This document shows positions 13,246 to 26,345 of a DNA stretch of 64,000 nt, one piece after another. Source of the DNA: Burhinus oedicnemus (lineage: Eukaryota; Chordata; Aves; Charadriiformes; Burhinidae); NCBI GenBank assembly GCA_008921705.1, contig VFFE01005921.1, positions 4,488-68,487 on the forward strand, written 5' to 3'. The notes under the pieces were generated by a model. The model was not told the origin of the DNA. It ran no database searches and saw only the letters and a program-made list of their open reading frames with translations. The stretch's first letter is position 1. Each line of letters opens with the position of its first letter. The position numbers and the translations under genes were made by a program.

Positions 13246-16200
13246 TTCTGAAGAATCTAAGTGTTTCCTGTGAATCATTTAAAACAAAAAACAGAGGCAC
13301 TGGCAGATTTCAACCTATTCTGCAACAGGCCTATCTTCAGGTGACACACGTCTCAAACAGGAGATTTTCTGTACCAAGTTGTTTTTCAGATGAGTATTTC
13401 ATATTCACGAGTTCATCCCACGCTCTCGCTGCCATAAAACTGCCACTCCACCAACACAGAGGCAAGTCCCTGCCCCAGAAGTAAGTTACATACCAATAGC
13501 TCTGATGCTCATTACAAATAGCTGCCTTTTCTTGGGACTCTTACAACAGATTTCCTGAACTAGAGAAGATTGCTCTCTGTCACGAACTAGAGAGCCCTTC
13601 CTGTTGGAAAGGCAATGAGAAGAGAGGATTCCAGCAAGTGAGATGGTAGACCACCTATAATGCCAATTTGCTTGAACAGCCACAGTAAGGACATTGGCAA
13701 CACCCATTCCCCCCGGACGCCTTCATCTTCATCTGAAGGACCCATCCTTGTAAAGGAGAAGTACCTCAATCTATACATCCCACATGAACCCAGCTTGCCT
13801 CACTGCAACTCCTGTTTAATGAGCATATGGTCAGAGCCTGATCCCTAATACAGTCAGAGGAGAAATAGCACCTGCAGGTAATGCTGAGTTCCAACCTGCC
13901 ACTCCAAGGTCAGGTGAGATAACTGATCACCAGCTAGTTTGACCCAAGCACTCCCCAAGATGCTAAGCTCTACCTGTAAACACAACTCTGTAAAGGTAAC
14001 AGAGCCGGAGGGGAATCAGCCAGGGAGCACACAGCTATGGAGGGGAAATCTTCTCCCCAGTCTCACACAGAGCAAGTTGTTTGTCAAATCAGAAGTCAAA
14101 GAGCCTTTTTGCAGTGTGTTAGTTGATGACTAAGCTATGCTAATTAAAAACTTTAGCTTCACAGTAAGGGATAAATACACATGAAAAGTTAAAATCAAGA
14201 AGTGTCTGTTCCACAAAATGTTGGGGGATAAGCGGGGAGGAGGTGGGAAGAAGCAATCGTCATAGCTTAAGTGGAACAATATACTGTCTCCAGGATATGG
14301 TGGCTGCTGAAAAACCATCTTCCTTCCTCTCTACCAGAGATTAAACCAGACAGTCACAAGGGTTAAGCTGGTCTTCAAGTTACCTTAAAACAAACAACAA
14401 AAAAATCCACTAAAAACCCAGCCCACTCTCATATAGAATCCAAACCCCCAGTTCATACATAAAGAAACAGTCAGAGGAAGTCCCCTTTGGCCTCCTACCA
14501 GTGGAAGAGAAAGAAAACATTTGGGGAGAAAAACAGATCAATTTTGAATATTCTGTACTGTTTCCTTTATTTTTAATGCCAACAATGCCATATGGTCCTG
14601 GCGTTTCATGCTACAGCACACCACTTAAAAAGGAAATACTAACCTAGACAAAAAAAACACGTCAAAATATATACAAAGGAGAAACCCCAATATGTATGAA
14701 GGGATGCCGGTGAACACTGGCCCGTCCCAGAGCGGACACCACTGTTACAAGCATTTGTGTTTTAGGTTTTCCACATTACAAATGGTTCAAGCAGACAAGG
14801 GGGGAACAGAGAAGAAAGCACAGGTTAGAGCGCATTCAGGCCCTTACGGGAAGCTTTGCACAGGAGCTGTTCAGAAATGCTTCTGCCATCCTCCTTCTGT
14901 TCTCACTTCACAGGATAAAAATAATGGGGGAGAGGAATCCTGTGTTCTGTACTGCAACTTCTCTGCGGTCTCTCTCTCACACACATGCACCATTTCAGGA
15001 TAATTGCTTCAAATCATAGAAGATGAACAGGATGTTGCAGAATGAATAACTAAGTACAGCACACTCATTTGCAGGAAATGCCCTGCATATGCTAATCGAG
15101 AGTAAAGAAAAGAAAACCAACAACATGTATGCCTTCCAGTTTTTATTTTCAGGTCATAAAAGCAATCACCACCCCGAAAATGAGCATTTCCTGGGATTTA
15201 ACAACTGTTGGGTTAATAGTGGTAGGCAAAGGCAGTTATGCCTAGCCCGTAATTTTACCCACACAAAATGTGTCACACTACATCTCTTAGTGATGTCTCT
15301 TCAGGACACTGTCGACAGAATCAACCTTAAAAACAATTGCTGTTTGGAAGTGCTCATAAACCTCTTTCTCACAGCTAATGCTTCCATGCAGGTTCACATC
15401 AGGAAGCCGTGCTGGACAGCCTTTGTAACACGCACTTCCCACCTGTGCACAGTCACTAGGCAAAAAGGTAAGTTTCAGCTCTGGACCCCCTGCCCCAAAC
15501 ACTTTAAAATCAGTGTCCTCAGATGGGCATCTTCTGATGCAGCCCTTCTCCCTCCTCCTCAATACCTTTTTACACAATTCCTTGAGCTCAGGTCATCTAG
15601 ACATTAAGTCTACATAGCCACAAATTGTGCAGTTTGCAAAGAGATCAGATTTTTATATCATCACTACAGGCCTTTTCCAATTCTGTGTTAGGAAAAAAAC
15701 TCTCCACCAACATGAAACACTATGAGAGCATTGTGCTGATATGCAGATGCTAGCTGTGCAGACGCACTCAGTCAACCTCTGTCTTCTAGGGAAGTTCTTT
15801 AACTTGCCTAGATCCCTCCTGTCCCTCTATTCTGTACTGATACTAAAAAGGGTCTCAAAGCACCCTGCAGAGAGAACAGCCGCCAGTGAAAGACAGCAAA
15901 CTCCCTTACAAATTCACCAGAAGGCCAGCTCAGCCAGACTCAGGACAGATTATCCACGGAGGATTGCCACCAACCATCCTCAGAGAATCCGCTATCACAA
16001 ACCAAATGGCTATACTAGCAGACCTGCTTTTAGAAGCACAAGGATGAGCTTCTCATCAGCTTCATATTGCAAAAGGAAAGGCTAAAGAGGCTAACTCGGT
16101 ACGCTTCTCCCCCTCCCTTCTTGATCTGCAAGACATTTTTTAACAGCTTTGTGATCATTTCACATCAGACCTAACCAGTATCTTCACCACTCCCCCGCCC

Positions 16201-17675
16201 TTTCCCCGCAGCCACAAATAAGATTTAGTGAAGAGACACCGTTTTAGTGGACTATTTTGTGTTATATTATATGCAAAGTCATATTTCACTATATACTTAG
16301 GCTTCAAGCTCCTCTCTCTACCACTGTGCAGTTTGTGTTTAGACTGGGAGCAGATCATTGGCATAAACCAAAACAATATATAGGTTGCATACCCATTCAT
16401 CCTAGAGAACTTACAGAGCTCTTTGGACCAGTGATCCTAAGTTAGTCTCTTTAAGGATATTTAAGAGCATCTGAGAAACAGTATTTGTTTGCTCTGGCCA
16501 AGGAAGGAGTAAAGAAGAGACAGAATGAGAAATACCTTCTAAGCTTCAGCTATATGCCGACTCGCATTCTTTCAGCTACATGTCCCAACGTGTAACAAAA
16601 TATGCCACTATACTAAAGTTCAGTATGTCTTGCATCAAGAAAAAGTTACTTTCTTATTTAATGATACAAAAAATAAACACACACCAAGATATCTATTTAA
16701 CTAAAGTGGACAAATACCACTCAGGAGCACCCAAAAAAATCTCAAAAGATTTAGATGAGCGCTCCTAATGAGACCTCCTCAAAACTCAAGCCTTTGCACT
16801 CAAGGTAGCAGTTGCAGGCAACAAGGACAACAGGCCAGCACAGCAAGAAGAGTGGTAGCAAAGGAGCTTAACGCCTTATTCCTGCTAGAGGGATCTGAGG
16901 GGAAGAGGGCGTAGTCAGAGGAATTATCCCCATTCTGATTAGCATCAGAACAAAGGCTCACATTAGTTTGTCAGCACTAGGACTCCCCTAGAGTACTGGA
17001 TAATAACCTTGTTGAAAGCATTAGAGGGATTTCCTTCCCAACTGCCCCCCAATCTCCTTCCCTTCTGTAAAGGGGGATAAAAGGCTGAGGTCCGAAAAAT
17101 AGCTTTATGTTTAGTTCTCTGAAAGACATATCCCAGTAGTTTCTAACCACTAAAACATAAAATACACAAGTAAGATCCTTTTGCGATAGGTTCTCAAAGG
17201 TAACATTTGGGAGTGGGTACGGAAAAAAATACGAAACAAAGTATTTTCTGTTCGAAAGAAAAAGTCAGATAGTACAGATGGCTTATCATACATACTTAAC
17301 TAACGTACATACTTAAGGCAGGAGTTCAACGGTTTCTACAGCAAAACCACGGCGTAGCAAGGGGGTGAAGAATACAAGGAAAAAAACCCAGCTTGTGGTA
17401 TCTGAACACCACACAAAAAAAAAAAAGGTTAACAGAGGTGTCAGGAAAAAGGCTAAGGCATGGTTACAAAGGAGTCGGACCCTAAGAATGTTTTAGAACA
17501 GTAGCTTTTGAAACAGGAAGTAATGCTAACAATAAGTGGCTGTCTCACTGCGGGAGGAGAACATGGAAGGCATTTGACTTTAGTCTACAGAAAAGTCATG
17601 GCATTTGGACAAAACGCAGGTTTGAAAAGCAGAGAGTCAGGAAAAATAAAGTAACGGCATTAGCTTTCATCTTAC

Positions 17676-17762
17676 CTGGTGTTGACACAAGCTGGCATAC
17701 AATGGCTGTCAAGTCAGTATGATTAAAGTGATGATTCAGTGACGATACGTTGATTCACACAC
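17676..17762 (-). other. SUSD6: Candidate 87-nt non-coding exon, possibly SUSD6 exon 2
   Basis: On the minus strand an 87-base segment is bounded by a strong acceptor (TTTTTTTGTGTATTCTTAG, AG at 17764-17763) and a consensus donor (CACCAG/GTAAGA, GT at 17675-17674). A branch-point-like GCTAATAC lies about 25 bases upstream of the acceptor. All three frames contain stops near the 5' side, so it cannot be an internal coding exon. One ATG at 17698-17696 stays open for seven codons to the donor, in a weak context (T at -3, C at +4). This fits a 5' UTR exon 8.3 kb downstream of the putative exon 1. It could still be a chance pairing of good splice motifs. Confidence 0.4.
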
Positions 17763-19780
17763 CTAAGAATACACAAAAAAATAAGTATTAGCTGTGACTA
17801 CATAGGGCATAAGAATGGCACTCTGTCACATAAAATAGCCAGAAGGCTGTTTTGTAGAAGCAGCTCTATTATGTTTTTAGGACACAGGCACACAGCTATG
17901 CTTCAGGTACAGACGTTACCCGCAAAATTCAGATCTAGGTTTGAGATATACTGCATAAGTTACTCAAAAACAAAGAATATTCAAAACTACTCTCACACAT
18001 TCCATTTAAAAATCTCAAGAGAACAGATCACAGTTTCAAGCATAGCACAGTATTACTGAAAACATTATTCAGCAGCACTCATGCTTTGTTTCTTTCAATG
18101 AGACAAACTTCTGAGAAGTTACCTGAAATACACAGATTAGAACTGCATCAAGTCCAGCCATCAGATACACACGTACACTTCTACAAAGAAAAATCTAGTG
18201 ATCACAAATACTGAATACTTCCTAAACAAGCATAGGAGAAAGGAAATTTATTTCTACGGTGCCAAAAAAGCACCAGTATGTTTTATTGTCTCTTATCCCT
18301 CCACAGACCCTTTTTATTCAGCATTAATACTAAAAATTCCAAGACTTAAAAAGAAGGTTATTAATAAGGTAACCTTCTCTACTTGGTAAAGGACAGCAAC
18401 CAACTGAGAACTGGGCAAACTGGCCGTCCAAAAGTGAAAGTAAAAGCTGTGCAGCTGAAAGGAATTTTTGTCTAGCATGCTTAAAGATCTCCTTTGTTGT
18501 TAAACATTTCATTGTCACATTTAAATGTCAGCTTTTTGAGTCTCAGAAGTGTGCAAGCCCTGCAAGACAGCAAACCAGAAACAGACTTGAGATGGAGGTT
18601 CTCACACTAATGAAATTAAGAGTAAACCTAGCAAACTCCTCTTCTTGTCTCTCATTCAACTTAAATAATCATACACTTACCAAAAGACACAACCCCTGAT
18701 CATACAACCCTGCTTCCCGTACCCATGAAGTGTTTTTTAGGTGGATCTCTGTTAGCAGGCTTGCATAGTTTTATAGTCTCTGCTCACGAAGCCAGGGCAA
18801 AGCCTGCAATGAGTCTCCAGCATATTTTTGTTGCACATCACAGAACCAGTTTGCAGCATTTCAGGATCCCACAGCTCTTTGCAATAATGCTTTAGTTACA
18901 TAAAGGCGTACTACTAGATTTTCCAAAGGGAAAACCAGGAGCCTCCCTCTTCCGAAGCAAGCAGCATGCCCTTTTTACACTGTCAAAAGGAGCGAGGGGC
19001 CCTCAGAGAGGAGCTGGCTTTAAAGCTTTCAGGATGATCCCACATATGGCTGCTGGGTCACCAGTGGCATATGCGGCAGCAGATGGAGAAGTGAAGCTTT
19101 CATACCCTCTGAGCAATGCTCTGCAATTTTGACACTTCTCTTGAAAAGCAGAGATGTCAATCACCCTTCCAGACTGGTGTTTTGGCACAGAAGGGATTCT
19201 CCTCAGGCTGTGTACCAAAACCGAAGAATAACCTACACAGGCTATTTTGGGGACAGTTTCTGTCTTAACTTTCAAGTATAATGAATCCCCACACAGCAGA
19301 GAATGATAAATTGCTGTTAAGTCTTCTTCACTGCACATAAACTTTCTTTTGCCTTTTGGCTCATTAGAGCGCAACACATACCCAGCCAGTATGCATCTTT
19401 ACCTTCCCCCTGCCCTTCATTTTTTTTTAATCAACATTAGAGCACCTTACTAGTCTCACAAATAAAATGTCTTGTGAGAGTGATTGGCACATATGGGCTC
19501 CAATACCCAAAGGAGATTCTGGCACATCCTACAGTATAATTGTATTAGTGTGGGCTGCTTTAATATCTACTCCTTGATGACTTTCCAGAAGTTATTTACC
19601 AAGAAGAAAAAAAAAAACCAAAACAAAACAAACACCTTAAATAGGTCATTTCACTAATCTATATATTTAAAACTACACATAAAAACTGTAGCTCCTTCCA
19701 AAGCAAGCTGCCTTTAACAGCTACTCTTGAAAATCAAGTTTCAAGTTTAGCTACTGAAAGATCTATATTTTTATATAAAA

Positions 19781-20830
19781 TCATAGAATCATTTAGGTTG
19801 GAAAAAACCTTTAAGATCATATAGTCCAACCATTGACCCTACTCTACCAGGTCCGCCACTAAACCATGTCTCTAAGCACCACATCTACACGACTTTTAAA
19901 CACATCCAGGGATGGTGACTCAACCACCTCCCTGGGCAGCCTGTTACAATGCTTGATAACTCCTTCAGTGAAAAATTTTTCCTAATGTCCAGCCTAAACC
20001 TCCCCTGGCACAACTTGAACTCGTTTCCTCTTGTCCTATCGCTAGTTACTTGGGAGAAGAGACCAGCACCCATCTCACTACAACCTTCTTTCACGTAGTT
20101 GTAGAGAGCAATAAGGTCTCCCCTCAACCTTCTCTTCTCCAGACTAAACAATCCTAGCTCCTTCAGCCACTCCTCATAAGACATGTTCTCCAGACCCCTC
20201 ATCAGCTTTGTCGCCCTTCTCTGGACACGCTCCAGCACCTCACTGTCCCTCCTATACTGTGGCACCCAAAACTGAACGCAGTACTCAAGCTGTGGCCTCA
20301 CCAGCGCTGAGTACAGGGGCACGATCACTTCCCTGCTCCTGCTGGCCACACTATGCTTAAAAGAGGCCAAGATCCCATTGGCCTTCTTGGCTGCCTGGCC
20401 ACACTGCTGGCTCATGTTCAGCCGGCTGTCCACCAGGACGCCCAGATCCTTTTCTCCAGCCACTCCTTCCCAAGCCTGTAGTGTTGCCTGGGGTTGTTGT
20501 GACCGAAGTGCAGGACCTGGCACTGGGCTTTGTTGAACCTCCTACAATTGCCTTCAGCCCATCGATGCAGTCTGTCCAGATCTCTCTGCAGAGCCTTCCT
20601 ACCCTCAAGCAGATCAACATCCCCGCTCAATTTGGTGTCACCTGCAAACCTACTGAGGGTATACTTAATCCCCTCATCCAGACCATCAATAAAGATATTA
20701 AACAAGGCTGGCCCCAAGCCTGTGCCCTGAGGAATACCACTTGAGACCTGCCACCAACTGGATTTGACACCATTCACAACTCTCTAGGCTCAGCCATCCA
20801 GCCAGTTTTTAATTGGCCAAGAACTTCACT
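19781..20830 (-). mobile_element. CR1 LINE, 5'-truncated, with broken reverse transcriptase
   Basis: A CR1 non-LTR retrotransposon lies on the minus strand. Its 3' end is at 19781 (the reverse complement ends in the TGATTCTATGA terminus) and its truncated 5' end is near 20830. Two overlapping reading-frame pieces carry the end of ORF2. One (20777-20418) has the reverse-transcriptase motif [18 protein letters not shown] and then FAGDTKL; the other (20523-19885) has the CR1 C-terminal region with [15 protein letters not shown] and [11 protein letters not shown]. The frame change near 20.4-20.5 kb shows that it is broken. The FADD active-site box has become FAGD, losing the first catalytic aspartate of that pair. 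The copy is dead, about 1.05 kb of a 4-5 kb element. Confidence 0.93.
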
Positions 20831-20854
20831 CTCAAGCTCACTTACAGAAATTTA

Positions 20855-20915
20855 GGGGTTGGGATTGGGGGTTTTTTGTTTGTTTTGGTTTTTTGGGGGG
20901 TTTCTTTGTTTTAAA
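20855..20915 (+). repeat. G/T-rich low-complexity tract next to CR1
   Basis: Runs such as GGGGTTGGGATTGGGGG followed by alternating T and G blocks begin about 25 bases beyond the truncated 5' end of the CR1 copy. Confidence 0.8.
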
Positions 20916-23900
20916 CAAGACCGATATATCAACAGGATTTCCCTCTTAAAACTTATGCTCCCTTAAGAGTCCTGCAGAAAAAGATCCAATACTCCAACGT
21001 AACTTCTTACCTATCTTCATTCCCAAACAAGATGCAAACTTGGTTTTGATCAGAGATTCTTTCAATTCCCACTCGTTTTATTACAAAACACCATTAAACC
21101 AATGCAAGGAAAAAAACCTGAACAGCAGCAAACCACAGCAACATTTAATTACAAATCAGGAGGAAAATGAGTTGAGGGAAAAATGTAAACAACTTCAAAG
21201 TTTTGAAAATGGTTCTGGAGCTTTTAAAGTGTAAGCTAAGGAAGCTATGAACAGAGACACAAAGTACTGAAACTGGTTCACTCCTGAGCATGAGGTTAAA
21301 ACGGTGCATATTTCAGCCTAGCGAAGTTCAAGCATCTACAAGGAAGTCATTCCTATGGCAAGTGAGTTTACACTGCTGGACTGAAAGCCATTCTAGTCTA
21401 TGACATAACTACGACACAGTTTCATTCTCCACATAAAAGTGCTTCCAGAAGCCAGTTTCCCTTTACCCTGCTCTACCAGCTCCAAAAGCTGTACTTTACC
21501 TTGCCTACAAGGTTACTGCTGCAGAGGTGATGACCAACCCATTCCACTTAACGCTCGCTTATACCAGGAAGCAAATTTACTGCTGGGTGGGTTGGTTGCC
21601 AGCACAGCAGTTCCCCTCGGGGAATCACCAGAGCCACATGGGACACATCAACCCTTTGCACTGCGGAGAAGGTTCGCAGTGTACGCTCCGCTTTCCGAGC
21701 CTGCCTGCCAGTTCAACACACAGTCAAAGAAAGCCAGAAGCTGGGGGAAGGGGAAAACTGAAGCAGTGGGAAAGAGGTAGGGGTTTTTATACCTCTAGTT
21801 TCTGGTCCTGCAGCTCTTCAACAGTGTGAGCTTCCTCAATAAACTGTCTTGAATTATCACACACAAATATAATCAGTTAAAAATAAATAAATAAGCAAGT
21901 GAACAACAGGCCAGGCTTCTACTGGTCTCTTATTAGCATCACTAGGCTCAGTCTGAAAATACCGTGTTTGCAGACTGCATCAAAGTAAGCCGTGCGAGAA
22001 CACTAAGCTTCCTGTGAGAGAGCACTAGCTGCCACTACTCAGTAACAAAACAAACAGCATACGAATAGCGGGTGAAAATATTTCTTGCTACATACAAAAG
22101 CTCACTTCCCAAAATTTATAAGAAGCATTTCCACTGGTTAAACTTAAAATCGGTTTTTGCAGCTGCTCAAATGAGTCTGCTAGCAGAGTCAAGGAAAATA
22201 ATGTCTGCATAACTACAGAACAGCAAAGCTGGATGAATTACACAGAAGGACTTGCAAAGCCAGAGAGTGCTTCATCGGAGTCATCTACCTGTCCCTAACT
22301 ACTGCTCTCTGTGCTGGGGGTTAAATCATTACATCTGAAGTAATTCCATTGGTACCCAGAATAGCTTTGTAACAGAGATTAAACATGTATGATGGCATTT
22401 CTAAAGACATGACGCTTGTCATGACAGCTAGATAAACATAGTTACAGACTACTGTATTTCTGGCAAGAGAAATCTACTGTAACCAATACCACATTATGAA
22501 CAAGCATCTTCGTTATGTACGGGTTAAGTTTTCCCTTTTCCTGTTCTAGGAAACACCTTCATGTTTCTATTTACATACTCCTAAAGCAGAATTCAATCCC
22601 TGCTGCCTCCCCCTGCCCCCTCAAGTCTTTCAGGCAAGCAAGCCCTGCCCTGCCAGCGAAAGATCGCCTCTCCCAGCTAAGCCTGATGAGCTGGGATCAG
22701 CTGGTTATAGCAGGCGACAAGTGGCTCAGGGGGCAGGGGAACTGCGGGGAGTCCCTGTAACAGGCAGAGTGCACAACAGGACGCAGACGGGAAATGCTGG
22801 AGCAAGGCTTCCAAGCTACTGACCTTTTGTGCAGTTATCAGCAGGCAATGGGCTTCTCTGGGAGGATCTCAGGTTAGGCGAGAAGAGATGCAACTTTCAA
22901 AAGGGGAAAAAAAAAAAAAAAGACCGCAGTGGCCTGACACAGACTCTGGGTGCAGCATGAAACCTTCCTGGACTGACAGAGGCCAGCAGCTTACATCTGT
23001 TTTCTCAGGAAAGCGGAACAAGCAAGACACGTATTTGGGCAGTATGGCAGCAGATAGCTGTGGTGTGAGCAAGTACACTGATAAAAAGCAGAAGTGATGC
23101 AACAGGAACAGCCGCAGACACAGAAACCCAAGTCTGCAGCTAAGAGGTTGCACAGCTGAGGAGCTGAGGTTAAGGCCACTGCAGACTGCTCTTACTGAGA
23201 GCTGAAACAATTCTCCAGACCAGAATAAAATAGCTGAAAACAACCATGATCACGGGACAGAACTAATCCCATCAAAATCACTACACTACAGGCAGGACAC
23301 ACGTTTACTGACTTCAGTAACCGCTGCTCGCTGGCTCCCCAGGCAGCTCGTGAGCTCAAGCAGCCATTTCAGTCCACCTTCACATGCTGCACTAAATATA
23401 AACTCTGCTGATAACTGTCTAGAAACTGTTCCAGCAGAAACGCGCTGCACTGAACAACTCAAGGACATTGGGCCCTCCTCAAAGACCACAGGTGGTGAAT
23501 TTGCATGACAAGAGGAGAGAAGGTGACAGAACGAAAGTCCCTGCTACAGTAATACTGCGGTTGGGAAATTTCAGCCTCCAGTTCAGTACTTTCCCAGACT
23601 CAGACTTCACTGAACTCTCTGCGTATTAAAAAACCCCTTTAAAGTAGGAACATGAGGGCACCTGGGTTTTGACAACGACTTGTCTGAGAGGAGGCTATGG
23701 CTCCCTTGTCACGTGCTACTCTGCTCTACAGTGAGGTGCAACACCATAAAGCGACAACAATCATCTTCGATGTTAAAAGCTAGTTAGATTAGGTTGCAGG
23801 TCTTTCAGGCACATTTCCTTCATCCCAGTGGCCCCTTAAAGAAACATACCTTCCTACTTTCGGATGGTACTCTCTAGTGGTCCATAAACCACTTATTTAT

Positions 23901-25684
23901 ATAACAGGACAAGCCAATTTAAGAGGGCAGATGAAATTCCAAACAAGGAGGGGGGGGGAAAAAAAAGTTATTTTCTTCAAGTTTTGCTTACAGAACCACT
24001 ACCAGAAACAACATGCAAGTTATAAAAAGACAGAACTGTGATCTGTAAAACTGCCCGTGCCACAACTGGCCACCAGATTACAATACCAGAAATACTTATT
24101 CTCTCTGCATAGAAATATACCCCCAAAAAATAGTGTGGCACGAGAAGAAGAAAAGGAGGCAGACTTCCAAAGAGATTTATGACAGACACCTGAAGAGGAG
24201 GCAGCGGATGAAATTAACGATAAACTGCAGACACAAAAGCACTGATCCTTAGAGCACTGGCATTTAGTATGCAAATTCTCTCTCTGTTTAGGCGTTTTGC
24301 CTCCCTTTGATGTATACAGACAAGTTCTAACTAGAGATGCAGACTGGGGAGAGTCCCCTTTCCCCATTATCTCAAATATTTTTTTTTCTAAGCAATTCTA
24401 AGTGCTCTGAAAATAACTATATCACTTCTGCTTTTGTTCAGAGGGGAAAAGGAAAAAAAAAAGAGAAGTAGAAAAATTGTGATCATTAAAGAAAAGAGGA
24501 AATGCCTTCCCAGGCTCTGACGCAGGATGCAAGTGGGTGCCTAATACCTATACCGCAGCCTAGGAGAAGAAAAAGACAAGCCAAACAACAAACGGAGGAC
24601 AGTAAACAACAAACAGTAAAGATACTCTGGAAGAGATCCAGATGTCTTGAGTTTAGTCCTACCGCATGAAAAATTAAAGAGGTTAAAACCTCCTCTTAAG
24701 AACATTTCTTCCCATTGTTCTGACCACTGACTCTCCTGAACAAGCTGCATTGCTCCAGAAACCTCAGGAATTACGGTGACAATAGACTCCTGCCAAGAGA
24801 AGCACCATTACATAATAGCATTTATGGGAACATGCACAAAAAGCCACTAGGAAGCGCAACCAGACAAGTGCAGAATCCTCTCTGCCCATCAGCTCAGTTT
24901 AGCTCTCGACCGTTCCAAAGACAACTTCAGGATACTTTTAATTTATGTGTTTACTTCCTCTCACCTCCTTCCACCCAACAAAATCTGTTACTGTAGCTAC
25001 ACCGAGACCGAGTCCATTCCCAACAATAACATAAGCCTCTTGAGAATAGACCTACTTGAGACTACTGTATTTGCATTAATCTGTTTAAAAGAACACTACA
25101 AAGATGAGAAAATGTCACTGTTTGCATTAAGAAAATACATTAGGAATAAGAACTATTTATTATGGTATCTTTTACTCAATTTCCGGATACTTACAACAGC
25201 TATTGCTTTTCAGTTTGCAAAAGCCCAGCGTGGCTCTTTTCGAGTTCCGAGTCCTCCGGTGGATTTATGATAGATCTGTTACACGCATGTAGGGGTTCAG
25301 CCTAAGCACTGCAGGCAGCTGCCAGGGAAGCTCTGACCTCCAGGCACCGTTAAGGCACCATAAACAAGAAAGCGAAGACGAAGCCCTCGCGAACGCAAAG
25401 TTTCTCACATGGCAGCGCCTGCAGCAGCGCCTTCGCCTCAGACGCCGCTTTCCCCTCCGTGTCTCTCTACGCAGCCGTGAGCCCCACTGGAGGAAAAACG
25501 TAAGAGAGCAAACGAACGCTTCTCGGCTGGGTTTTTAAAACCCCAGGGGTTCCATCCCGCACCAGGGAGGGTCCGCAAGCCGCAACGTCCACGGGGAAGA
25601 CCGCAGACGCCGGAGAAAGCCCGGCTCCGTCGCCGCTCCCGGCCGCACGCCGCGGCCACACGAGGGGGACGCAGGTCCCACAGG

Positions 25685-25698
25685 TGACGTTACGTAAC
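25685..25698. promoter_or_regulatory. Palindromic bZIP site (CRE half plus TTACGTAA)
   Basis: TGACGT (25685-25690) overlaps the perfect 10-base palindrome GTTACGTAAC (25689-25698). TTACGTAA is the consensus for NFIL3/E4BP4 and the PAR-bZIP factors DBP, HLF and TEF, and TGACGT is a CREB/ATF-type core. It lies at the downstream edge of the CpG island relative to minus-strand transcription, within the first intron if exon 1 is as proposed. Confidence 0.4.
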
Positions 25699-26065
25699 GG
25701 GACCGGCCGGACGGCCCGCCCGGCCGTATCCGCCGCAGCCCCCCGGACAGCAACCGCAGGGGCCGGCAGCCGGGCGGGTCTCTCCCTCTCTCCCTCTCTC
25801 CCCCTCCACGGGGGCCGCTCCGCCCCGCGCTTGGAAGCGCCGCCGAGACCTTCCGCCTTCAGCCGGCGCCTGCCCCCCCGCCGAAACGCACGCTCCCGCG
25901 CAGGTAGGCGGCACGCTCCGCCGCACGCCGGCGGCAGGCCCGGCTCCCGGCCCCGCCGCAGCCAGGCCGCTACCCCCGCCCCGCGCCCCGGCCGGGCCCG
26001 GGCGGCCCCTCAGCGGCGCAGCCCCCGTAGCGGGCTGCGCACCCTCCCCCGCGGCGGCGGCTCAC

Positions 26066-26280
26066 CGGGCGGCTCGGCGGCGGGCGGGTCGCGGGGCGAG
26101 GCCGGCGCCTGACCGGGCGGGCGGGCTGCGCGGCGGAGGGGCGGCGGGGCGGCGGTGCCGCAGCGCTGGGGCTGAAGGTCGGCGGCCGCGCGCCCCGGCC
26201 GCCCCGGCGTCTCGCCCGCCCAACGCCCCGGCCGCCGCCGCCACCGCCCGCCAGGCCCCGCCCCGCCCCGCGCGCCGCCG
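26066..26280 (-). other. SUSD6: Putative non-coding first exon (SUSD6 5' UTR)
   Basis: On the minus strand a splice donor reads CCGCCCG/GTGAGCC, with the exon side ending at 26066. Counting about 30 bases downstream of the TATA-like element at 26306-26314 puts a transcription start near 26280, giving an exon of roughly 215 GC-rich bases. The start is an estimate, and the promoter could be of the dispersed, TATA-less type. A second minus-strand donor (CCCCG/GTAAGC, exon side ending at 26973) could serve an alternative first exon farther upstream. Confidence 0.35.
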
Positions 26281-26287
26281 GCCGGGG

Positions 26288-26314
26288 CACGTGGGGCGGG
26301 GCCGGCCTTAAAGG
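26288..26314 (-). promoter_or_regulatory. E-box, GC box and TATA-like cluster
   Basis: Read on the minus strand, CCTTTAAGG (26314-26306) is followed by a CCCCGCCCC GC box and a CACGTG E-box within 27 bases. The E-box would suit USF, MITF/TFE or MYC-family factors. The order, with TATA-like element upstream, marks the likely core promoter for leftward transcription, although GC and E-boxes more often lie upstream of a TATA box. Confidence 0.35.
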
Positions 26315-26345
26315 GGCCGCGCGGCGGCCGGAGGCGCGGCGCCGC

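Larger units (their letters stand above)
21..17675 (-). other. Non-coding stretch, probably intron of the leftward gene
   Basis: About 17.6 kb of AT-leaning DNA without a recognisable exon, apart from the simple repeats listed. All open frames are short and without family features, the largest being 172 codons at 15089-15607. I looked for a sushi/CCP domain and signal-peptide exon of SUSD6 on the minus strand and did not find one. Confidence 0.5.
17763..26065 (-). other. Non-coding stretch, probable first intron of the leftward gene
   Basis: Lies between the candidate 87-nt exon and the proposed first-exon donor. It holds the CR1 at 19781-20830, a G/T tract and an A16 run near 22905-22920. 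A weaker minus-strand splice pair (acceptor TGCTGCTGTTCAG/G near 21117, donor GATAG/GTAAGA near 21015) was noted but not called. Confidence 0.45.

Noticed and set aside
15089..15607. 172-codon plus-strand frame
   Set aside because: No recognisable family features and ordinary intron-like composition.
21015..21117. Second candidate minus-strand exon (acceptor TGCTGCTGTTCAG/G, donor TAG/GTAAGA)
   Set aside because: Splice sites are weaker and such pairs are expected by chance in 25 kb; no supporting coding or conservation signal.
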